Shown in pieces: positions 38,101 to 50,400 of a DNA stretch of 64,000 nucleotides (position 1 is the first letter of the stretch; every line of letters begins with the position of its first letter). The translations under genes and the position numbers were made by a program. Origin of the DNA: Pelobates cultripes (lineage: Eukaryota > Chordata > Amphibia > Anura > Pelobatidae); assembly GCA_933207985.1 (NCBI GenBank), contig OW240921.1, positions 4,308,552 to 4,372,551 on the forward strand, read 5' to 3'. The notes beneath the pieces are model-generated. The model made no database searches. It had not been told where the DNA came from and saw only the letters and a list, made by a program, of their open reading frames with translations.

Positions 38101-41100
38101 CGATGCCAACTAACTCATCTCCAATATTCTGATTGAAGTTACCGCACAGACCACCGGTGGCCCCGTAATAGCTGCTGGTCAGGGTGACCACAACATGCCA
38201 ATTATATTCATAGGTTACTTGCAGACCGAAATCTGTGCGCAGTACAGCATTGAATCCACTCATGCTAATGGTGATCTTTCCATCAAGCAGTGTCACAGGA
38301 AGATTAGTCAAGACATCATTTACCTACAAGAAAAATTGAGACAATATGCCGTTAATATTTTTGTTCATTGACATTCTTATGTCAATATATTTTTGCTTCC
38401 TTTGAGATGTATACCAACATGTAAAAGATTTGCATTTTTTATAGTAATTTTGGTTGCATTATCTTTTAGAAACTATGACTAAAATAGAGGACTATAAAAT
38501 GACTTCACAAAGAGCAGTTACATTTAAGGTATAAAGTTGGTGTAGGATTGGTCAAAAACCTATTTCAGGATGTTTCTTTTATTTATTTGTTTTTAACTAA
38601 AATATGTTTTCACCCCTTTGATAGTTTGTTTTCCATGGTACCTGGAATAAAACCTTGTCTTTCCCAATTTAATACATTTCCAAGGTTTTAGTCTTCATTT
38701 ATTGCCAAATGTCATGTTTTACTGAAGTCCTCTAGCATGGGTTTGTAACATTTCTACAACCAACCATACCACTATATCAGATGTCTCCATACATTAAAAC
38801 AGAATCAGTTTCAACTTACCCTGACTTTACCAGATTCACCCTTCAGGATTGAAACCTTATATCCATATGTGTAAATAGAAACCGTTCTGACAAAAGACAC
38901 GGCTTGGCTTCCCCGGTTATCATTCTTCTCCTCGATTGTAAATGGCACAAGAGTGGGATCGTTGCCAATGTACTTGGACAAGACATACGTACAGGTACCC
39001 TGGAAGTCATAGTTATAACCGTCGAATGTGTGATAATGGGGGTCACCCCATCCCCAACAGGTGCCAATATAGTTGGGGACACAGACTGGGTTTCCATCTT
39101 GAATCTTGCACGTTTCCTTGACTCTACATGTTACAGATTTGCATGGATCTAAAAACATTGTATCATTATTATAAGTGCAACACAAAATAAAGTTCAATTC
39201 CATAGATTTCATGAAAAATTTGTGTAAACATGAAAACAAAGTTTATTTGAAAAAGTGAAGCACAAGACATACATTCCAAGACCGTGGCGGGACTACCGTG
39301 GTCGCAAGGGTCGTAGCTGAGACCAGGCCAGTCACTTCAGGGAGCCCGGCAGCCCTGTGACCAAGGTGCCCACCGGCCATGTTGCGGACCCGGCACGTGC
39401 AGTAATACCGCCAGGCTGCGTGTTCAGGGTGGCCCATGCTCTTAGGGCCACCCAATGGCAAAGTATTTTCAGAGGACCCGGTCTGCGCTGCAGCAACCAG
39501 GCCCCCTGTGATAAGGTCAGATCTGGGAGGAAGTGACTGCCCTGTTCACTCCTCCTAGCTTACACAGAGCATGGCTGGTGACGAAGAGGAGGAGAGGAGG
39601 GAGCCAGAGTGGGAGCTCTGACTCCCCTCAGCCTGAGCCAATGGACCCCATGGAAGTCACCCTCCTGCACCTAAAAAAGGTAGGAAACAGGACGGTGAAT
39701 AAACCATTTTGCATGTGTGTCTCTGTATGTATGTATGTATGTATGTATGTGTGTGTGTTTCTATGTGTATCTGTTTGTCTGCATGCATATCTATGTATCT
39801 GTATGAGTGTCATTCTGTGTATTTGAATGTTTATCTTTAAGTGTTTGTATCTGCATGTGTGTCAGTGTGTGTCTGTATTTGTGTCAGTGTTTGTATCTAT
39901 AGGAGTGTCATTCTGTGTATCTCAAAATGTGTCATGCTGTGTGTGTGTATCTGCATGTGTGTTTATGTGTCTGTGAATCTGTGTGTTATTTTGTGTGTCT
40001 GCTTTTGCAAGTGTGTATGTGTTTGTATCAGCATGTGTGTCCGTGTATGTATCTGCATGTATGTCAGTGTGTGTTTGTATATCTGCATGTCTATCAGTAT
40101 TTGCACCTGTGTGTCTGTGTAACTGTCACCCCACCACACACTCTCACCCCCTTCACTCTGCCACACTTACAATAACTCCTCCAATCCCCCATTGACCAAT
40201 GCCATATTCCCATCCATCGCTCTGCCATATTGACCCTATTACACTCCCCTTCTCTAGCACTCACCCCCCACCCCATCCTGTCACGCTCTTTCTCCATCAC
40301 TGAGCCACACTCACTCAATCTCATTAACCTTTCAATACGGTCATGCTCAACCCCCCAACCACTCCACACTAACCCTGCTGGGTGTGAATGAGACACATGG
40401 AGGGGTTGAGGGGCGTGCTTGTGACACATGGGGGGACTGGGGGTGGTAAGATGTGGGGGGAGGGGCAGGGCAATTTTCGCACCGGGGCCCCGTAGTTTCT
40501 AGTTACGCCTCTGTTCTAAGATGATATTGTCTGATTATAGTTATATTAACAGATTATACAAGAAGAATAATGCTACCCTTATCTTTAAGTTGAAGAGTAT
40601 GCCACCAAACCAAACAAATGTCATGCATTTTAAAGTTCATGGTAAACTATTCTTAGTTGATGCATTTAATTATTCCAGCTTACCTTTGTTGATACATTTA
40701 ACAATTCCATCTTTAATCTGGCATGTTTCATCAGCTGCACAGCCAGTTTGCTTGCAGTCCAGACCACCTACTGGACTACAGGAGCAGATCTCTTTGCAGT
40801 CATTGGATAGCACCTCTTCATTGGGCTACAGAAATAAAATCTATATTTTAATGGAATACCATAATATGTGCAAAATGCAAACATGAATATAAAAAGGTCC
40901 ACCACCTATTATGCACATTAGGTACACAGACATGCACACCTGATAGTATTTCCCGTTTTCGAAGCAGCCACACTTGTCCATAGACACACAACCTTGCCCA
41001 TCGAAAAAGAATCCATCATTGCACTCACAGCCCTCGGCACAGGTTTCTGGGCACTTGGCAGGGTCAGTGATGCCGGCACATGTAATAGAGCAGACATCGG

Positions 41101-41326
41101 CGCAAACCTTGTACTTGCTGTTTGCTGGGCATGTCAAAGCTAATTTGGGAACATGAAGAGACATTTTATCAGGATTGAAAGGTAAAACAAATTTGGTCAT
41201 TACAAGGAAGCACACCATGTGCTGTAATAATAAATATTACCTGTAATATACGCTATCACATAATTAAATATTGCTGGATAAAACTTTTTAAATGAATTGA
41301 TATTTAAAAAAATAAAAATAGAAATG

Positions 41327-41414
<88 letters not shown>

Positions 41415-44400
41415 TTTTATATATTTTAAGATTTTGAATAAATAACTTTAAAAGTTTTGCGAAAAATATTAAATTGTGGACATGACTAGATAAAAATATA
41501 TCAGATTCTAGAGATATAACTTAAGCTTTTCATTAAAAGATTTAGAATATCAAGACTTACGACAGAAGGCATCAGTTCTCCATGGTTGGACAGTGACCCC
41601 AGCTGCTTGACAGGCGGCAACATAACTCTGAATACTGTGGCATAAAATTTTGCTATCTCCCTGGCCAGCACACAGGTCAAAGAGGCAGCTGTTGAAATAG
41701 TTATCAGGATTAACAGTTCCATAACAAGCACTCAGTGGACCATCAGGTTTTTTTAGGAAGCCACAATAGTTATCGGTTTGGAAGATTTCTTTTTTCCTGC
41801 TATCACAGACAGGGCATGGATTTCCAGCTGCTCCACAGCCATGGTCACAATTAACACCAGGGATCTGAACTTTCCAGGTTGCCCCAAAAGAGGTGGCATC
41901 AGGAGCTAACGCCTTGTCTGGTTGTTGGAACTCATCTCTTCGATCACCATTGTAATTTCCACACAGACCTCCCAATTGTCCTTTGTAGTTTCCTGGAACA
42001 GTGACTATTACATGATAAACAAGATCGTAGCTAACTTGGACACCAAAATCTGTTTCAATGATGGCTCTCAGACCATGTTGGAAAACTCGGATCTTGCCAC
42101 CTTCCAAGGTTAATGGTAGGTTATTGAGCACTCCATTGACCTAGGTAAGAAATATATACACACATTATACATTGGTAAGACATCACATATATTTATAAGT
42201 AACCTGTACAAAGGTTGAAATACTTGCATATGTTTTTGTATACTTCCATACTAGCTATATAACACATTCATTTGCTCCTACTGAAATGAAAATGAATTTA
42301 AGATCTTCTTACCAGCACTCTGCCACGGTTATCATAGAGTAGAACAAGGTTGTAGCCATAGACCTCAAAAGCCACCAGTTTGGTAACTGCCACTCGTCCA
42401 TCACCCCACTTCTCATTTTTCACATTAATTGCAAAGGGAACAAGATTGGCATTGCTTGTGACAGTCTTGGACAGTGTATAGGTGCAGGTGCCTTGGAAAT
42501 CAAAGTAAAGACCATCAAAAGACACATAATGAGGGTCACCAGCTGCAGAACATTGGGCTGATCCTATAGGTTGGCATTTCTGGACTCCATCAACCACTTT
42601 GCATTCCTCATTGGCACCACAAGAGAATGCCTTGCAATCTACTACACCACTAGCAGTACAGGTACACTGCTGATTGCACAATCCATTGGGGTAAAAGATT
42701 TCACCAGATTTATAATATCTGTTGTTATAATTGCATCCACACTGAGCAATCGGGACACAGTCTCCACCACTCAGTATAAAGCCATCATCACAAACACAGC
42801 CTTCCGAGCATGTAGGGTTACATCCCAATGGAGGAGCAAGGGTGAGACAGGTTGGACTGCACCCTGACGCACAAGTGTCATAGTGACTGTTCTTAGGGCA
42901 GACGGGACCTGATAGCAAAATGACAAAGAAGCAGAGAAAATTAATTTCAGCCTCACAAAAGGTATTTCAATATTTAGTATATTGCTTCACCATCTGCCTT
43001 TTAAATAAAGCTATATTTTCTGAATCTACTTACTGCAGAACTTGGCAGATCTCCACGGGTATATGACAGCCCCGGCTTGTTGACAGGCTGTGGCATAGCT
43101 GGCTATGATTTTGCACAGAACATCCTGACGACCTTCATAAAAGCAAGCATCATATACACAACTCTTGAAGTAGCCTTGAGGGTCTACCTTAGCTTGGCAT
43201 TCACGGAAAGGTCCACTTCTGTCTTTAAGTATACCACACCCTTCTTTATTGTTGGTGTGACGTAGTTCTAATTCTGCAAGTTTGGAGCAGTCTCCTTTGT
43301 CTTCTTCATAACACCCAGGAATATTTTTTACTTTCCAGCTATTGCCAAAAAGTAAAGGCTTATTCGTAATTTGATTATTCTTCATTGTGAAGTCATTATT
43401 TGCATTACCATCAAAATTGCCACAAAGACCACAGAGTGCCCCAGCGTACGTGCTAGGAACCTTTACAGCAATATGACTTTCCCAATTGAATGAGACTCTC
43501 ACTCCGAAGCTTGTCTGGACAATGCAGTGGAAGCCCTCTTTATAGATAGACAGTTTGCCATTATCAACTATATATGGGAGGTTGGTTAACACTCCATTTA
43601 GCTGAAGAAAAAAAAAAAAAGAGAGAGAATCAACATTTTAAAAGTTATGACACAGTGAAATCCAAAGCGATCAGTGCTGGTTGGAGGTTTAAATTCTTTG
43701 TTATCAAAAAGCTGGCAATACAAATTCTAATACACACACACACACACACATACATACACACCATACAAATGATACATGGATTTTTTTTTTCCCTCATGAA
43801 AATAATGTATATTAGAGGCCAAAAATAGTGAACAAGTAGGTAAAATTGATTATAAAAAATATATGTTTCAGCTGCGTGAATTCCTATTGCTTATATTCAT
43901 TTAAAATTAAAAATAATTGTATTGTTATTAAGTATATTAAATCAAGTTAAATCAAGATTTAACAAAAAAAAAAAAAAAACACATTAAAATTTAAATATTT
44001 TGAGAACTTACCAGAATCTTGTCCTTGTACCTTCTGTCGATGACAATGTCAAAGTCACAAATATTCACCTGCACGGCAGTGACGTAAGACACAACTTTGC
44101 TTCCTCGATTGTCATTCTGGACATTGACACTGAAGTCCACCAGATCATCTGACTTCTTGCAAACTCCCACAAACTGATAGATGCATGTTCCCTGGAAATC
44201 ATACCTTGTTCCATCAAACGTGATATAATGGGGATCTCCAGAAGCTGAGCAACTGCCATAGGTCAAAGGGTAGCAGTTCTGAATGCCATTGACTACATCG
44301 CACTTCTCAGAAGACTTACATTTTGTTGCCTTGCATTCAACTTTTCTGGTGCTAGGGTTACACGTACATTGCTTCTCACACTTAGTGTCTCCCCAGAACT

Positions 44401-47400
44401 TTTCATTGGCTGCATAAAGTTTACCCTCAAAAATGCAGCCACAGCTGACACTTGAAATGCATTTACCTTCATCCAACACATATCCTTCCTTACATTCACA
44501 TGTTTCCACACAGGTATCAGAGCATTTAGTTGGTGTAGCATCATCATTGCAGGTTTTAGGGCAAGCTCCACCACAGAGCTTGTACTGACTGTTTGCTGGA
44601 CATTGCATTGCTGGAAAAAGAGGAGAGAAAATAGACAAGGTTCCCAGTCAATACCATAATACTCTTAAAATGGAGGCTGTGCAATCAAACAGATTTAATA
44701 ATAAAATAAAAGCAATTCTGTATTGACTCATTTTTTTAACCATTTTCCGCAGTGATCTGAGTAAGCTGCTAGAATATTTTCACACAGTAATCTAATTTAC
44801 GCATGTCATAATTATATAGAGAAAAGAGGTCTATGGAGGAGATAAACTTATTTGAAAATGCACTGTCATAGCCCATTTTGTAATACCAGATTAAAAAAAA
44901 AAAAAAAAAATATCCCCTTGTTGCTCAAGAAAAGGTATGGCTGTTAAAAGCAGTGTGTGAGTGTGCTCCTTCTCTGTACGTGCTGTGCTTCATTAAGTAG
45001 TTCTAAATCAAGTCCTTGGGTCACCAATGTTTTGTCAATATCACCACCAAGAACCTAAATCCCGTCATGAGGACAATGTTGGACTATGCGGCTAGTGAGA
45101 TTTAGATCAGGAGAGGAGTTTTGCTTGCTTTATGCAACATGGCCATTCATATGGACATATTACAAAAGTTCATATATGCAATGGAAAACCAATTAATCAT
45201 CTCCGATAACTATTCACTCTATAGTAATAAATAAAAAATGGTTATAATTCCATAGACAATAATTGTCAACTGAAGGGATGCTGATATAACACACACGCAA
45301 AACCACAAAAGAGACAAGGAGGGCTACTTACGGCATCCAGACAGTGATCTCCATTCTGCAATTTGAATGTTGTTTTTCTGACAAGCTTCAGCGTAGGTTT
45401 TTAGGCTCTGGCATAAAATCTGTTTGGACCCTCCATTCATACACAAGTCATATACACAGTTGTCCAGGTAGTTTTTTGGATCAAGGACTGCATGACACTG
45501 ACGGAAGGGTCCATCTGCTTTGTTGATAAATCCACAGTTGCCTTCACCCTCATATTTTTTTTGTGTCTCCAGAGGGCAGGTCTTGCACTCTCCATTACAA
45601 TTGTGCCAACAAAACCTGTCTCCATCTTCCACTTTCCAGCTCTTACCAAAATCCACTAAATTAGGTGCCATAGTACCTTCAGGTGTTGTCAAGTCATCAC
45701 CAGGATTTCCATTGAAATTACCGCACAGTCCACAAACACTTCCGAAGTAGCTGCTGGAGAGGTACACTTTTAAGATGGAGTTCCAATCATAGTAGACTTT
45801 CAGTGTGAAATCTGTTTCAATCACCACAGATCCCCCAGACTGATAAAGGCGGACCTGGCCATCATTAAGACTCATTGGGAGACGCTGACGTTGGTTGTTT
45901 ACCTGTCGAGAGGAAACAAATACATCAACCAGTTTCTAAGCACAGAGCATAAGGACCTGGTTTTAAAGAAGTTTTTAACCAAGTTATATTCACAACTGTG
46001 CCAATATATATTCAGATCAAATTTGTTTAGTACAGTACCTATAACAGGTTACATCCATAGATCTAAGCAATTTTTTAAAACCATAATTCTTCTTAGGATT
46101 TTTTTAATGGAAGAATACACAGCACAAGCCCTTCATGCCCCTACTTTATATGAAGAATACATTTGGGGAAAAAGGAAACCTCAAATGATATAGTTTTCAA
46201 TCTATAACCAAAAAAAGAGAACCATGGATACCTACCCTGACAAATCCATTTTCGTATCTCACTAAGGATATACTGAAGCCATACACTTCAACAGTGACAT
46301 AGCTAACATAGGCAACTCGTGTGCTTCCTCTGTTCTCATTCTTGGCCACAACGTTGAAAGATTTTAGGCGATTGTCACTACCACAATTCTTGGCGATGGT
46401 GTAGCTGCAGGTGCCCTGGAAGTCATAGAAGCGACCATCAAAGGTACGGTAATGGGGGTCACCGACTGCATGGCAGTAGGCTTCATATTCTGGAATGCAT
46501 ACTGGTTTTCCATTGTCCATCTTGCACTTCTCTTTTGCTCGGCATTTTACAGTGCTGCAGGATGGACCTGAGCTAGCTGCAGAAGAAGGAAAATAAAAAA
46601 TATTTATGCAAAATATAAAAAATAATGAGGTTAAAAGGAGAGAGTGGGGCGAGAGAGAGATAAACCAGAAAGGGTTAAAAAGGATGCAAAGACAAAAAGT
46701 ATATATTTTTCACTGAGGTAGCTTGTTATAGCAAAGTTTCTCACACACAAACAGCATATTTAGAAAGAATATTAAACTTTCATAAAAGTCTAAATTTTTT
46801 AAAAGACTCATTGCACTTACCATCAATGCATATCGCTGGTGATCCATAAGTATTCAGTTTGGTGATACCATATGACAGAAGAAGAAAAGGTGAAGAAGGG
46901 TTCTCCATAAAAAGAAAACCAAATGTCCTGGCTAATTTTTTTGTTGTCCACGAGTATTCAGTGCCAGGAATATTGGTCCATGTCAGATCAGGAAGAGAGA
47001 CTTTGTTAGCTGTCAATTTAGCAACATCTGCAGTTTTTGCAACTACTGTTCCATAGTTATCAAAATCTTGTTGACCAAAAATGTAGTAGGAAGAGCAATA
47101 ATTGTCAACTGAAGGGATGCTGATCAGCGTAGGATCATACTGGATTCCAGTTCGGTCTTGCCAGCCTGTTAGATAATAAGTAACCTGAATTCCTGCACTT
47201 GCAGTTATGTAGAGAGGTGTTTTTGGAGGGATATCTAAGCGAATAACTTGTCCTTCAGCTAAGTTAGTAGAGAATTTTTCTGAAGCAATTTGGTAATCAA
47301 TCTTTGTGACCTTAGAAGCTATCACAACAGCAATATCAGACTTTGTTTGAAAGTAAACTGGTGGTACAATGAAAGTGGTTCCCCAGCTTGGAACTGGAAG

Positions 47401-50400
47401 AAGATGTTCATATACATGGTTGCACTTGGTATTTTGCCATGTACATGTGTGACCACTGAGAACAGCCACTGGTTTCTGAGATACCACCCTACTTCCAGAA
47501 AGATCATCACTGCCAAGAAGCTGAAGAACACTATAAGCTTCAAGTGTAACCGTAAGCTTGCTTCCGGCTGGATACACTTTTCTATCATAGGTCACAGAAC
47601 CTTTGAGGAAAATGTCCACATTAGTACGGGTTCCAGCACTGATTACAGCAAATTCTTTGAAAGCATCAGGAGGACCTCCCAGAGGAGTAACAATGTAGTA
47701 ATCTGTTCCAAGGTCACTTACAGGAAAAATAACGCTAGTATCAGAACTTTGATATTTATCATTTAATGTCAACACTGAGATGTCCTTATTAGCCTGGATA
47801 TAGACCACATTGTTGGTCTTACTGGTTCCTGGTAGCTCTGCATTGGCAGGGATTTGAACTGTGACAGTGGAACGTTCTTCCACATTGACAACTTTTTTGA
47901 AACTGTTCATCGTTATTGTGACTGTGGTGGAAGCAGAATACCCAGTAATTATCAGCTGAAAGTTGGCCACGCTGTAAGTAGTCTGATAGTTCTGCATAAA
48001 TGCGGTAACGAATTCCGTGCCCTGTGGTCCTGCTGTGCAGAGTCCTGAAATTAAAGCAGGAGGAGAAAAAAAATTGTTATGCTTTAAGGATTTGTAATTA
48101 ATATACTCAAATGTTTCTGGCTCAAGTTCCTGGGATGCTGTAGCAATTCTTCTGCCTGCTTTTCAGCATTTTCTTTATAACCCACACTACCTGAGGTGCA
48201 GGTCCGTCGCTAGCGAGCAGGCAAACCAAGCAACTGCTTGGGGCCCCGAGCTGGCCTGGGGCCCCAAGCAGAGCCGGTGCTTACTATAAGGTTGCAGCCG
48301 TCTGAGCGCTCTATAGAGAGCCTCAGGCGGCTGCAGCACTCCTCGTCATCACCTCCCCTTCTCTGGCTGTAGGTAGAGATGTCGCGAACGGCTCGCCGCG
48401 GTTCGCCACAAACCGTTCGCGGTGAGCTCCGGTCAGCTGACACATCCCGGCCAGTCTCCAGCACACCCTCCCTCCCAGACCCTCCCACGTTGAAGGCAGC
48501 TTCGCGACATCTCTAGCTGTAGCGTGACCGAGCTCCTCTTCCTCCTGGCTATCAGTCCGGCCGGGTACCGTGCGGTACAGGAGATTTAGTTTCCTGTTCC
48601 CGGCCGGGAACAGGAAACGTAATCTCATGTACCGCACGGTACCCGGCCGGACGGATAGCCAAGAGGAAGATGAACTCGATCACGCTACAGCCAGAGAAGA
48701 GGAGGTGAAAAACATGGGGGAAATAAAAACATGGGGGAATAAAAAACATGGGGGGAGAAAAAAAAAAACTTAGGGAGGGAGGGGAGTAAGAAGGACACAG
48801 GGAGAGAGAGGGGGTAAGAAGGACACAGGGAGAGGGAGGAAGTAAGAAGGACACATGGAGGGGCGAGGGAGGTATGAAGGACACATGGAGGGGCGAGGGA
48901 GTAAGGAGGACACAGGGATGGAGAGGGGGGAGTAAGAAGGACACAGGGACGGAGAGGGGGGAGTAAGAAGGACACAGGGAGGGGGGAGTAAGAAGGACAC
49001 AGGGAGGGGCGGGGAGTAAGAAGGACACAGGGATGGGCGGGGAGTAAGAAGGACACAGGGAGGGGCGGGGAGTAAGTTGGGGGGCCTCTATGTCCATTTT
49101 GCTTGGGGCCCCCACATTTTTTCAAACGGCCCTGCTGAGGTGCATGCTCACTGCAGCTCCTCATACCTCCTCTAATCCACACTACCTGAGCAGCACACCC
49201 ACTGCAGCTCCCCACACCTCCTATAACACACACTACCTGAGCAGCACACCCACTGCCGATCCCCACACCTCCTATAACACACACTACCTGAGCAGCACAC
49301 TCCCTGCAGCTCCCCACACCTCCTATAACCCACGCTACCTCAGCAGCACACTCATTGCAGCTCCCCACACCACCTGTGCAGCACACTTACTGCAGCTCCC
49401 CACAACTCTTATAACCCACACTACCTGAGCAGCATGCTCACTGCAGCTCCCCACTCCTCCTATAACCCACACTACCTGTGCAGCACACTCACTGCAGCTC
49501 CCCACACCTTCTATAACCTACACTACCTGAGCAACATGCTCACCTAAGATCCCCACACCTCCTATAACCCACACTATCTGAGCAGCATGCTCACTGCAGC
49601 TCCCCACACCTCCTATAACCCACACTACCTGAGCAACATGCTCACTGCATGTCTACCCACTTCCTATAACACACACTAACTGAGCAGCATGTTCACTGCA
49701 GCTCCCCAAACCTATTACCCACACTACCTGAGCAGCACATTCACTGCAGCTCCCCACACTATCTGAGCAGCATGCTCACTGCAGCTCCCCACACCTCCTA
49801 TAACACACACACTACCTGATAAACATGCTCACTGCAGGTCTCCCCACTTCCTATAACACACACTAACTGAGCAGCATGTTCACTGCAGCTCCCCACACCT
49901 ATTACCCACACTACCTGAGCAGCACACTCACTGCAGCTCCCCACACCATCTATAATGCACACTTCCTGAGCAGCACACTAACTACCGATCCCCACACCAC
50001 CTATAATGCACACTACCTGAGCAGCACACTCACTACCGATCCCCACACCTCCTATAATCCACACTACCTGTGCAGTACACTCACTGCAGCTCCCCACACC
50101 TCCTATACCCACACTACCTGAGCAACATGCTCAACTAAGATCCCCACACCTCCTATAATCCACACTACCTGAGAAACATGCTCACTGCAGCTCTCCACAC
50201 CTCCGATCACACACACTACCTGAGCAGCACACTCACTGCAGCACCCCAAACATTCTATTACCCACATTACCTGAGCAGCATGCTCACTGCTGCTCCTCAC
50301 ACCTCCTATAACCCACACTACCTGCAGCTCTCCAGCCTTTCTCCAACATTCAGTACACGCTCAGTATTTTACTGGCAGTAAAGTATATAGAGAGACAATT

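Larger units (their letters stand above)
48199..49134. mobile_element. hAT element inserted in the minisatellite
   Basis: The ends CAGGTCCGTCGC and ...CGGCCCTG (reverse CAGGGCCGTTTG) are imperfect inverted repeats, with an exact 8-bp duplication CTGAGGTG at 48191-48198 and 49135-49142. Removing the element restores a normal minisatellite unit. Inside are an inverted repeat centred near 48599 (GGCCGGGTACCGTGCGGTAC and its partner), a nested MITE, and a purine minisatellite. No transposase is present. Confidence 0.9.
48175..50333. repeat. 51-bp minisatellite, array 2 (split by a hAT element)
   Basis: It has the same unit as array 1 at 3040-3970, about 23 imperfect copies, mostly at 49135-50333. 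One partial unit (TAACCCACACTACCTGAGG) lies left of the inserted element at 48175-48198. It sits in intron 2 of the FCGBP-like gene. Long open frames across it on both strands are products of the 51-bp period. Confidence 0.9.

Noticed and set aside
39533..40195. Cys/Val-rich open frames in intron 11.
   Set aside because: They translate a degenerate TGTGTCTG tract inside a hAT-like repeat.
47290..47766. 158-codon open frame on the plus strand.
   Set aside because: It is the antisense of exon 3 of the FCGBP-like gene.
48685..49428. Long open frames on both strands across the minisatellites (also at 2939-3205, 49876-50121, 50103-50318).
   Set aside because: The 51-bp period is a multiple of three and keeps all frames open; no start context, domain or splice signal supports translation.
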